64,000 nucleotides of DNA from the NCBI GenBank assembly GCA_008501765.1, contig QQUE01000002.1, positions 432,336-496,335 on the forward strand. The letters are read 5' to 3'. The stretch is from Calditrichota bacterium (GTDB taxonomy: Bacteria > Zhuqueibacterota > Zhuqueibacteria > Zhuqueibacterales > Geothermadaptataceae). Below are positions 8,493 through 15,441 of the stretch, in pieces. The notes beneath the pieces were generated by a model, which was given only the letters and a program-made list of their open reading frames with translations, was not told the DNA's origin and ran no database searches. The first letter of the stretch is position 1; the number at the start of each line of letters is the position of its first letter. Made by a program: the position numbers and the translations under genes.

Positions 8493-8572
8493 CCGTTTCC
8501 TACGCCGGTATAATCCGGTTCAGGTTCGAAGGGTGTGTTCTCAGTCCTTTAATTTGGGGGACACCCCTACGG
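8493..8572 (-). promoter_or_regulatory. TPP (THI-element) riboswitch
   Basis: The minus strand carries the conserved thiamine-diphosphate aptamer in order: P1 CCGT, GGGGTGTCC, ACTGAGAACACACCCTTC, GAACCTGA, a TACCGGCG loop region, GTAGGAAACGG closing P1. The CUGAGA and GAACCUGA blocks contact the pyrimidine side and the pyrophosphate sensor helix in known structures. High TPP should fold the aptamer and favour the downstream terminator, switching off the receptor, kinase and permease. Confidence 0.95.
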
Positions 8573-8581
8573 ATTGCGGTA

Positions 8582-8610
8582 AAAATAGCGGATCAGGGAA
8601 GAAAAAGCAA
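8582..8610 (-). promoter_or_regulatory. Candidate sigma-70 promoter of the thiamine operon
   Basis: Minus-strand TTGCTT (8610-8605) and TATTTT (8587-8582) are separated by 17 nt. Transcription would start close to the first base of the TPP aptamer, which is the expected geometry. The -10 box is a moderate match only. Confidence 0.45.
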
Positions 8611-8700
8611 GGGAATTTCATAATGAAATGCTCATGATTTCTTCTTCAAAAAAACCGGTCAACAAAAAATGGATGGCACCAGAATACGGTTTTCAACTGA

Positions 8701-8823
8701 AATTAATAATAGGATATAGTCCGAAGGCGTCCCGCCGAGGATAACACACGAAACGCTCGGCGAGACACCTTCGCTCTATTTTAATTATGCTTGGTAAAGA
8801 ATGTTACAGCTTACATCGAACTC
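8701..8823 (+). repeat. Dispersed palindromic repeat A, left copy
   Basis: About 122 bp. It contains a 17-bp imperfect inverted repeat (8723-8739 with 8756-8772, core GGCGTCCCGCCGAG) around a 16-nt loop. A conserved tail follows, containing TTGGTAAAGAATGTTACAGC and ending near CGAACTC. The reverse complement recurs at 49826-49946 with about six differences. No transposase is nearby. The structure suggests a MITE/REP-type element, or an RNA hairpin insulating the thiamine operon from the sigma operon, whose starts diverge around it. Confidence 0.85.
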
Positions 8824-8895
8824 ACGCTAATTAACAACTTAATTTCATTCATGGAAGAATCATTGTATTTCCGAACAAATTCCCTACATTTCAGT

Positions 8896-8921
8896 AAAAC
8901 TTTTAAAATCCATTCTTCGTC
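8896..8921 (+). promoter_or_regulatory. Candidate ECF-sigma promoter
   Basis: AAAAC (8896-8900), 17 nt, then CGTC (8918-8921) resembles the GAAC-N16/17-CGTC promoters used by many ECF sigma factors. It lies 73 nt before the sigma gene start, which would make the operon autoregulated. The -35 element is a partial match. Confidence 0.35.
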
Positions 8922-8993
8922 ATACCTTTGCTTGGAATTCAAGCAAGAAAAATTTCGGAGAAAAATATTTTTCTCTTACTCAAAGCCAGGCTA

Positions 8994-9596
8994 ATGACAG
9001 ACATCAACTTAATCGAAAAATTTTTGGATGGCGATGTGAACGCTTTCAACACCCTTGTTTGGCGTTGGCAAAAGCCCATTTTCAATTTCACATTGAAATA
9101 TCTCAACAATGTCGACGACGCCAAAGACATAACCCAGCGCACGTTTATCAAAGTCCATTCCAGCCTGGGAAAACTGAAAGAAAAAGAGAAATTTTCATCG
9201 TGGCTTTATCAAATAGCACTCAATCAGTGCCGCGATGAATCAAAAAGAAAGAAAAACAAACACAATTATTCTTTTGAAGAAATGAGGGAAAATATCGGAT
9301 TTGATGTTTCAAATGAACGCGACGATTCCGGCATGGCTGAGCACAATCCAGCGCGTAAATTGCACCGAAACGAGTTGAATGGAGTGCTAAAATCTGCATT
9401 GGCGGAAATCCCGGAAGAACAAAAAGAAATCGTCATAATGAAAGAATATCAGGGGTTGAAATTTATAGAAATCGCCGCCATCCTCGATCTGCCGGTCAAT
9501 ACGGTCAAATCACGGATGTACTACGGCCTAAAAGCTTTACGTAAACAATTGGAAAAATGGAATATTGACAAGGAGATGCTGCAATATGAAATGTGA
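8994..9596 (+). CDS. ECF-family RNA polymerase sigma factor
   Basis: A 200-aa sigma-70 family protein lacking region 1 and region 3, as in ECF sigma factors. Region 2 spans about 5-80 (AFNTLVWRWQKPIFNFTLKY; DAKDITQRTFIKVHSSLGK; FSSWLYQIALNQCRDESKRK). Region 4 spans about 130-190 (EIPEEQKEIVIMKEYQG; FIEIAAILDLPVNTVKSRMY is the helix-turn-helix for the -35 box). The ATG at 8994 is preferred to a TTG 66 nt upstream because homology begins there and CCAGG precedes it. The end overlaps the anti-sigma gene by 11 nt, so translation is coupled. The trigger stress is unknown. Confidence 0.93.
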   Translation: MTDINLIEKFLDGDVNAFNTLVWRWQKPIFNFTLKYLNNVDDAKDITQRTFIKVHSSLGKLKEKEKFSSWLYQIALNQCRDESKRKKNKHNYSFEEMRENIGFDVSNERDDSGMAEHNPARKLHRNELNGVLKSALAEIPEEQKEIVIMKEYQGLKFIEIAAILDLPVNTVKSRMYYGLKALRKQLEKWNIDKEMLQYEM

Positions 9597-10242
9597 TAAT
9601 GCAAAATCCCTTCTTATGGATTATCTATACGAGGAATTAGACGCCAGGTCCAGAGGTGATTTTGAACAACACCTGCATTCCTGCACGGAATGTATGGCTG
9701 AATTAAAATCGCTGCAACAGACCCACAAATTATTTTCTGCACTACCGGAAGTTGAACCCGAAGAACGGCTCATATTTAATGCATCGCCCCGGAAATCGTG
9801 GTTTTCAGAGTTCCGGCTTCCACTGCCACAATTTTCTCTTGCTAAAATCGGATACGCAGCTGGACTGGCCATCGTTGTTCTGCTTGTTGCAGGTTCGCTC
9901 GCCAATCTGCAAATTAAGAACGACGAGAGTGGATTTGCAGTTAAAATGAGCCTGTTTCCGCAGCAAACACAGGAATTAAGTCCGGAAATACAAGCGGCCA
10001 TGCTGGCACAATTGCGCGAGGAAAACAATGTCATTCTTGCGAATTATTTGCAGGAAGAAAAGCGACGCAACGAGAAAAAACTCGACGTTATGTTAGCCTC
10101 CTATTCTCAGCAACTGGAAAGGCAACGCCGCAATGATCTTCAGCTAATCGGGCGCGGTCTGGATGCCGTGCGTGAATCGCAGAATTCACAACTGATGAAA
10201 TATGAGCAACTCATAAAAAATGTAAATTTACAGCAAAAATAA
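9586..10242 (+). CDS. Zinc-finger anti-sigma factor, membrane-anchored
   Basis: A 218-aa partner of the preceding sigma factor. The N-terminal anti-sigma zinc-binding domain (about 1-55) holds HLHSCTECMAEL, the HxxxCxxC motif of zf-HC2 proteins, with a Cys at position 3. A single transmembrane helix (about 88-108, AAGLAIVVLLVAGSLA) anchors it in the inner membrane. The periplasmic part is rich in Gln, Glu and Arg and likely coiled coil (about 140-218). Such proteins hold the sigma factor inactive until an envelope or redox signal releases it. The start at 9586 has AAGGAG about 12 nt upstream and overlaps the sigma stop. Confidence 0.9.
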   Translation: MKCDNAKSLLMDYLYEELDARSRGDFEQHLHSCTECMAELKSLQQTHKLFSALPEVEPEERLIFNASPRKSWFSEFRLPLPQFSLAKIGYAAGLAIVVLLVAGSLANLQIKNDESGFAVKMSLFPQQTQELSPEIQAAMLAQLREENNVILANYLQEEKRRNEKKLDVMLASYSQQLERQRRNDLQLIGRGLDAVRESQNSQLMKYEQLIKNVNLQQK

Positions 10243-10254
10243 AGGTAATTATTA

Positions 10255-11454
10255 ATGGGTCGAAGTTGGTTACGCTTTTTGTTACTTGGCATACCTGTTG
10301 TTTTTTTGCAGGCTTTTCAACCGGATACTATCTTCAGTCAGCAAAAGACTGGTGAACTGGATATGTCGATGATGGACAAAGATTTAAACATCATGGAATC
10401 CATTCTCGATAAATTATTATCCGAAGACGATTATCGCCGTATCCATTTAACGCACAGCTCGACTCGCGGTATTTTTATCCCGAGTTATGGCGTAATTTTC
10501 ACCGTGCCAATTCGCAGACCCATATTTCAGGTGTTGACCGAAAGATTTCATCAATTGCAGATGGAAGAGGAAGAACACGTAGCAATCATCAGCACGGAAA
10601 ATTCGCGGTCGCCGCAGAAAAAAGCAACCAGAGAGGAAACCGAATTAAAAATAAATTATTTTCTTGGGAAATATGCGGACGCCATTCGACAGCTACGCGG
10701 ACAGGATAAAATTACCGTTATTTATTCTGATCAGTCGATGAACAACGCAGGTTCAAACTGGCAATCGGCATCCAGCTTTGACTCGGGTTTTACAAGTTCA
10801 ATTGCTTTTAACACTATTCAACAATTCAATGCTGGTAAAATAAATCGTCGGACATTTGACAATTTAGTGTCTGTGAATTCCGAGGTTGTTACGCATGACA
10901 GACAGCCTGAAATAGGCATTTTCATCAATGCAATGCAAACGATTTTGCACAGCCGTTCTGCCGAGACTTTCGATTTACGCGGTGGTATTTCCCAATTTCA
11001 TCTTGCAGATTTCGGTGTCATTTTTTCGTTTCAAGCCAATTTTCTAAGCTCAAATTCGCTTGAATATTTTTTTAGTGTCGATCCCAATTCGGCTGAATTT
11101 TCCGAGACCAGAATCATTCGAGGGAAAAAAGGCAAAACCGGAACAGGGATAAACGTCTGGACACAATTTTCGCATATCGACACGGTAAGCACAGCGCAAT
11201 TAATCAAGGCATTTTCAGATTTTGAAAATAAATTACAGCACTTAATTACCCAGTATGCTCCGACGCTCGATGTGGAAAAACCAGAATCCTGGCTGGTTCT
11301 GGCTGTGAAGATCGATCAACTGAACCCCCAAATTCCGACCCGGGCTGTGTATAAAATTCAAAACAAAAATATTCAAGCACTAATGGACCGGAAAATTAGC
11401 CGCGAAAAACTCATCAATGAAATCGAATCTTATAAATACTATCCAATTCAATAA
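10255..11454 (+). CDS. Exported protein of the ECF sigma operon, unknown
   Basis: A 399-aa protein with a signal peptide (hydrophobic about 7-20, then DTIFSQQ). No family is recognised. Two related stretches can be seen: about residues 45-85 (ESILDKLLSED ... STRGIFIPSYGVIFTVP) and about 215-262 (INAMQTILHSR ... GGISQFHLADFGVIFSF). Both have a short helix followed by a strand pair ending GVIF, suggesting an internal duplication. It begins 12 nt after the anti-sigma gene and is surely co-transcribed, so it is likely a periplasmic target or sensor component of this system. Its 3' end overlaps the convergent DUF4430 gene by 7 bp. Confidence 0.75.
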   Translation: MGRSWLRFLLLGIPVVFLQAFQPDTIFSQQKTGELDMSMMDKDLNIMESILDKLLSEDDYRRIHLTHSSTRGIFIPSYGVIFTVPIRRPIFQVLTERFHQLQMEEEEHVAIISTENSRSPQKKATREETELKINYFLGKYADAIRQLRGQDKITVIYSDQSMNNAGSNWQSASSFDSGFTSSIAFNTIQQFNAGKINRRTFDNLVSVNSEVVTHDRQPEIGIFINAMQTILHSRSAETFDLRGGISQFHLADFGVIFSFQANFLSSNSLEYFFSVDPNSAEFSETRIIRGKKGKTGTGINVWTQFSHIDTVSTAQLIKAFSDFENKLQHLITQYAPTLDVEKPESWLVLAVKIDQLNPQIPTRAVYKIQNKNIQALMDRKISREKLINEIESYKYYPIQ

Positions 11455-11831
11455 TTTTTCAGCCGCCAAACGACCTGCATTGAGTCTTCGACACTAATTT
11501 GTGTTAATCCAACCTGTGATGCTTTTCCATTAATTTCCAAAAACCAGAATTCTTTTTCTGCCGCATCCGCAGTCACACCGACAATTGAATTTACAAAGGA
11601 ATTCGCCGGATCGTTGTATCCAATTTGGACAACAGCCTGCATAACTTTCTGCAGCGGTATTCCGTGAATCACGCTGGTTTTAACGACAACTTCGTGGGTT
11701 GAATCTGCAACGATATGAATTTCAAGTGGGATATCACCACGAAATGCTTCGAGGGAAACGTCATTATTTTTTTCATTGTTACAAGAAAAAATCAGTAATA
11801 AAATCGCAACCGTCATCATTATTTTTTGCAT
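11448..11831 (-). CDS. DUF4430-like lipoprotein
   Basis: A 127-aa predicted lipoprotein. The leader ends LLLIFSCN, so Cys about 17 would be lipidated. The rest resembles the DUF4430/transcobalamin-C-terminal fold: IPLQKVMQAV early, FWFLEINGKASQVGL (the W.. NGK.. turn), and DSMQVVWRLKNY at the end. In relatives this small beta domain binds corrinoids or serves as an extracellular adhesion domain. The ligand here is unknown. The ATG at 11831 is preferred over 11834 because AGGAGG then sits 4 nt upstream instead of 1. It follows the tRNA operon terminator on the same strand. Confidence 0.7.
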   Translation of the reverse strand: MQKIMMTVAILLLIFSCNNEKNNDVSLEAFRGDIPLEIHIVADSTHEVVVKTSVIHGIPLQKVMQAVVQIGYNDPANSFVNSIVGVTADAAEKEFWFLEINGKASQVGLTQISVEDSMQVVWRLKNY

Positions 11832-11846
11832 CATTCCTCCTATGTG

Positions 11847-11883
11847 GGCAAAAAAAAAGCAGCTTTAGTAAAAGCTGCTTTTT
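11847..11883 (-). terminator. Terminator of the tRNA operon
   Basis: A perfect 12-bp stem (11855-11866 with 11871-11882, AAAAGCAGCTTT) with an AGTA loop is followed by T residues on the minus strand. It abuts the tRNA-Asp 3' end. A shorter T run also follows on the plus strand, so it may work both ways. Confidence 0.85.
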
Positions 11884-11884
11884 G

Positions 11885-11959
11885 CGGGACCGACGGGACT
11901 TGAACCCGCGATCTTCGGCTTGACAGGCCGACGTGTTAACCAAACTACACCACGGTCCC
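11885..11959 (-). tRNA. tRNA-Asp (GTC)
   Basis: Minus-strand cloverleaf: acceptor GGGACCG pairs with CGGTCCC, D-arm TGTAGTTTGGTTAACA, anticodon loop CTGTCAA giving GTC, T-arm GCGGGTTCAAGTCCCGT. CCA is not encoded. It lies 7 nt after tRNA-Val in the same transcript. Confidence 0.95.
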
Positions 11960-11966
11960 AAAATCT

Positions 11967-12044
11967 TGGTGGGCGATACTGGAGTCGAACCAGTGACCCC
12001 CTGCTTGTAAGGCAGGTGCTCTAAACCAACTGAGCTAATCGCCC
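11967..12044 (-). tRNA. tRNA-Val (TAC)
   Basis: Minus-strand cloverleaf: acceptor GGGCGAT with ATCGCCC, D-arm TAGCTCAGTTGGTTTAGAGC, anticodon loop CTTACAA giving TAC, T-arm CTGGTTCGACTCCAG. Discriminator A followed by an encoded CCA (11969-11967). Its 5' end overlaps the end of the DUF3098-like gene by 10 nt. Confidence 0.95.
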
Positions 12045-12295
12045 TGTTTTTCTTCTTTTTTCTCGCCTGAGTTGCGATAGAGAATTGCCAAAGGAATAAC
12101 TACACAGTAGCCCAATACTAAAAAAACGGGTGCAACACTTAAGGACGAAAAACTGTCAGCGGGACCCTGCGCCAAAGCGAAATATCCGATCAACAAAAAA
12201 AGCAAGCCAATGGAGAAAATTACAAAATTTGCTTTTGTAAATGCGATTTGATTTGCTGAATTTCGAGCACTGAATTTTTGTTTTACCTTTGCCAT
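12035..12295 (-). CDS. DUF3098-like small membrane protein
   Basis: An 86-aa inner-membrane protein with two hydrophobic helices (about 23-43, FVIFSIGLLFLLIGYFALA; about 54-72, APVFLVLGYCVVIPLAIL) and a charged C-terminus. The order FT..N, first helix, LAP-like turn and second helix fits the DUF3098 family of Bacteroidetes-type genomes, whose function is unknown. GAGG lies 6 nt before the ATG. The final codons GGC GAT TAG are also the first bases of tRNA-Val, so coding region and tRNA share 10 nt. A strong promoter lies upstream. Confidence 0.75.
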   Translation of the reverse strand: MAKVKQKFSARNSANQIAFTKANFVIFSIGLLFLLIGYFALAQGPADSFSSLSVAPVFLVLGYCVVIPLAILYRNSGEKKEEKQGD

Positions 12296-12319
12296 ATCGC
12301 CTCGTTTTTAAGAGTCGCT

Positions 12320-12348
12320 AATATAGCAAATCATTCTCTTGTTGTCAA
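12320..12348 (-). promoter_or_regulatory. Sigma-70 promoter of DUF3098-tRNA operon
   Basis: Minus-strand TTGACA (12348-12343), 17-nt spacer, TATATT (12325-12320). This is close to consensus and lies 25 nt before the DUF3098-like start. It should drive that gene and both tRNAs. Confidence 0.75.
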
Positions 12349-12481
12349 TATAAAATAAATATATTTTAACAGGCAGGCCTATCAATATTCTATTCCCGGA
12401 ACCAATCCTAAAACAAGATAAAAATTGATAGTTACATCCCTTAATTTTGTTCATTATTTTTAATTCAAACGTAGGCTGGTA

Positions 12482-14341
12482 TTAAAAACCAGTTTCGAAA
12501 ACCTTCATTTCTTCCTCGTCTTCAGGCAACTGCGCAGATGGAGACAATTCGTTGCTACTCTTTGTCTTAAAACGGCTAACGAGAGAAACCAATGTTCCAA
12601 TTTGCATTTGCAGACCGGAGCCGGTTTCCTGCACATCCTGAACGTAAACCTTGTTTTGCTTGGCAACTTCCTGTATTAAATCGATTTGCTCAGAAATTTG
12701 TTCGCCCGCAAGATGTTGTTCCTGGCTATTTTCAACAAGATGCTCAAATTCATTCTGAATCGATTCCACAGAACCAACGATATCCTGCAAAACGCCGCCA
12801 ATATCCTGCACCAGGTCACGGCCATTTTTCATTTCTGTGTTGCCGGTGTTCATCGCATCAACTGCGTCTTCGGTGAGCTGCAGGACTTTTTTAATCAATG
12901 AGGCTATTTCACCGGTCGCCTGCGATGTGCGCTCTGCCAACTTGCGTACTTCATCCGCTACAACTGCGAAACCGCGCCCCTGTTCCCCGGCACGCGCGGC
13001 CTCAATCGCTGCATTCAAGGCAAGTAAATTCGTCTGGTCAGCAATTTCCTCGATCACCTGGACAATATCATTAATTTGTTGTGATTGTTCGCCCAATGAT
13101 CGAACCGTTGAAGTTGAGTCATCGACTATGCTGGCAATACGATTTATTCCTTCGATGGCACGATGTACGACAACGCCGCCGTCATTGGCTTTTTGCTGTG
13201 CTTTATCGGCGACGGAGCGGGCATTTTTGATTCCCGCTTGCGACTGCTCCAGGCTGTAAGCAACACCTTTAACGGAGGAAGTAATATTTTCGGTTTGTCC
13301 ATATTGCTTTTCTGCGCCAGCCGTAATTTGATTGCTCACATCATTAATTGATTGCGATGTGGCCTCAAGTGAATGTGTCATATTTCGAATTTGCTCGAGA
13401 ATGCTGGAAAATTCATCGAGCATCGCATTCAACCCCTCGCCAACCTGACTAAATTCACTTTCGCTGCCCAATACAACCCCTTCACTCAAATCGCCTTTTT
13501 TGATACGATCGAAGGTTTTTTGCATGCGATTGGCAGCTTCGTCAAGTGCGGCTTTTTCTTTTATAGCCTGCTCGTGTGCATGCGCTAAAGAATTGGCTGA
13601 TTCCTGTGATTTAGCAAAATTCTCCTCGGCCTCTTGAATTGCTTTCCCAATTCTTTTAGACATGATATTCAATGATTCAGCGAGTTCGCCAATTTCATCG
13701 GTCGCTTTTACTGTCACAGTCTCCCCATGCCGACCGCTGGCCAGTTGTTCTGCAAATATTTTAATCTGCTGAAGTTGATTTAATTTTTTTGTAGCGATAA
13801 ATGCGATACAGACGATGCTTATTACGCTCATAAAAATTGTAATAAGAATCGCGTTGAAATTGGCACTCTGAATTTTTGCCCGCAATTTTTCCGTTGAGAG
13901 CCCAATAATAACAGTCCCGACAGCCTCTCCATCGTTAATGACAGGATGAATCAAATTAACACGCTGTTTAAAAGAGCGATCGAGCAGGGGCTCTTTTTGA
14001 TCTTCTTTAATTTTCTTTATCAGGCTTTTAGCAACACTTTTTTCATCGCCGAACTTGATGAGCGTGTTTTGTTCAGCATCGAGAATGAGTACAAGCTTGA
14101 CGCCAGATTCTTTGGCCACCCCGTTTACCAATTCCTGCAAATTATCCGTATCCTGAAAAACCAAACCGATTTTTGCATTAAATGAAAGATTTCGGGTCAA
14201 AACCTCTCCTCTCGAAATGAATTCCTGCTGCACTGACTCATTTGCATTGCTCTGTAAGTTATAGCCCATAATTCCCGCAAAAATTAAAATAAAAACGAGG
14301 CTAAAAATGATTACTTTTCCGTTAATGCCAAATTTCAACAT
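12482..14341 (-). CDS. Methyl-accepting chemotaxis protein
   Basis: A 619-aa inner-membrane chemoreceptor. TM1 spans about 10-27 and TM2 about 165-187, enclosing a periplasmic sensor of about 135 residues. A HAMP domain (about 188-245) is followed by a second HAMP-like segment (about 265-320) and the long signalling coiled coil. The hairpin tip carries [20 protein letters not shown] and [18 protein letters not shown], which contact CheA/CheW. No C-terminal NWETF tether is present. A periplasmic binding-protein-like gene lies just upstream on the same strand (25-nt gap), suggesting it delivers the ligand signal. No che genes are in the window. Confidence 0.95.
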   Translation of the reverse strand: MLKFGINGKVIIFSLVFILIFAGIMGYNLQSNANESVQQEFISRGEVLTRNLSFNAKIGLVFQDTDNLQELVNGVAKESGVKLVLILDAEQNTLIKFGDEKSVAKSLIKKIKEDQKEPLLDRSFKQRVNLIHPVINDGEAVGTVIIGLSTEKLRAKIQSANFNAILITIFMSVISIVCIAFIATKKLNQLQQIKIFAEQLASGRHGETVTVKATDEIGELAESLNIMSKRIGKAIQEAEENFAKSQESANSLAHAHEQAIKEKAALDEAANRMQKTFDRIKKGDLSEGVVLGSESEFSQVGEGLNAMLDEFSSILEQIRNMTHSLEATSQSINDVSNQITAGAEKQYGQTENITSSVKGVAYSLEQSQAGIKNARSVADKAQQKANDGGVVVHRAIEGINRIASIVDDSTSTVRSLGEQSQQINDIVQVIEEIADQTNLLALNAAIEAARAGEQGRGFAVVADEVRKLAERTSQATGEIASLIKKVLQLTEDAVDAMNTGNTEMKNGRDLVQDIGGVLQDIVGSVESIQNEFEHLVENSQEQHLAGEQISEQIDLIQEVAKQNKVYVQDVQETGSGLQMQIGTLVSLVSRFKTKSSNELSPSAQLPEDEEEMKVFETGF

Positions 14342-14366
14342 AATTGATTTACCTGTTTATTTCGAA

Positions 14367-14924
14367 TTAAAATATTATGACTTCGGCTGTTTCCGGCAAA
14401 CCGGGAGGAATACTTAAAGTTAGCAGGTCAACTGCTTTCTGGTTTAAGAATATAACCGGCTTACTCGTCCCTTTTCGAATACAGACAGTACCGCCTTTTT
14501 TAATTATCTCTGGCTCTGCCGACAATAATACAATTTTCGATTGCAGTGAATATTTAACCAAATAACTTTGGGTTTTAGGATCCAGCAATATTTCATCTGC
14601 AAAAACCCAAAGGGCATCCACATTTTTCGAGATAGTTGCATTTTTAGCATGTTTCGCAACATCAGGCATATTTTTTATATTGTACAAGACGAACTCCAAC
14701 TGTGCCTGCTTTTGCAGCCGGCCAAGCTTTGTTTCCAAATCCTTGTAATTTTTGATTTGGCAAAGAACACCGATTTTTTTTATTTCCGGGGCCAACTGTT
14801 TTAAAATAAAAATTTGCTGTAAATAAGACGCCTCTGTTGTTTCGACATTATCATTGCGCGCAACCACCAATTGTACACTTAGAATTAAACCAACAATAAA
14901 CAACCAGCCGCTTTTAAGCCACAT
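14367..14924 (-). CDS. Periplasmic ABC_sub_bind-like small protein, receptor partner
   Basis: A 185-aa exported protein. The ATG at 14924 gives a standard signal peptide (WLKSG then a hydrophobic core, ending VVARN) and has GAGG 6 nt upstream; an in-frame ATG at 14936 lacks a site. The mature part has alternating beta-alpha units (IKKIGVLCQ, LEFVLYNIK, VDALWVFADEILLD, KIVLLSAEPEIIKKGGTVCI) that resemble one lobe of tryptophan/ABC_sub_bind or YfiR-like periplasmic proteins. It is shorter than a full two-lobe binding protein. It precedes the chemoreceptor gene and probably acts with it. The ligand is unknown. Confidence 0.6.
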   Translation of the reverse strand: MWLKSGWLFIVGLILSVQLVVARNDNVETTEASYLQQIFILKQLAPEIKKIGVLCQIKNYKDLETKLGRLQKQAQLEFVLYNIKNMPDVAKHAKNATISKNVDALWVFADEILLDPKTQSYLVKYSLQSKIVLLSAEPEIIKKGGTVCIRKGTSKPVIFLNQKAVDLLTLSIPPGLPETAEVIIF

Positions 14925-15441
14925 GCTAAACCTCATTGCACAAAGTACTCATTTTTCTAATTTTAACAATTTTAACTAAATTTCGATTCTCGATATTCAA
15001 TGAGTCAGGTGAAAACCCAACAATTAAAATGTCGGTTATAAAACCAAATAGTTTCTGTTTCTTGAAATAATTAATACTGAAGCAAATGTTAAATAACATT
15101 ATATTTATGGAACTAATTTATATCATTAAAGTGCTTTGTACAGTGCAGCAAAAAGCAATTTTTTCATTTCAACAGGAATGTGCTTCTCCATTTTTCAGCT
15201 GTTTAACACCAATAAAAGCATGCAATAGTCACCTTGACTTAAAATGTTATCGGTATATTGTTTGTAAAATTTGCATAAAAAAAGTAATTTCAACATTTAA
15301 AAAATGGCAGGAAGACGGAAGCGCTGATTTTTTCCGGTAATTTTTATTTTTTTTAAAGAAATAATCACGTGATTCGAAATATTTAACAGTACTTTAGAGA
15401 AAACGAAAGCAGCCCCAAACTTAACACCGTGGAAGATATTA
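14925..15441. other. Intergenic region, divergent promoters
   Basis: About 500 bases separate the chemoreceptor unit from the transglycosylase gene. It is AT-rich. It contains AATGTTA-AAT-AACATT near 15083 and a perfect 12-bp palindrome AATCACGTGATT at 15363-15374, about 70 nt before the transglycosylase, which could be an operator. An 84-codon ORF at 15086-15340 has no start signal or family resemblance and is not called. Confidence 0.4.

Noticed and set aside
15086-15340. 84-codon ORF in the intergenic region
   Set aside because: No Shine-Dalgarno, odd composition (many Cys/Ile) and no resemblance to a family; likely chance in AT-rich DNA.
15363-15374. AATCACGTGATT palindrome as a known regulator site
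   Set aside because: A 12-bp palindrome is suggestive, but no regulator with this site can be named and only one copy was seen, so it is only mentioned in the intergenic note.
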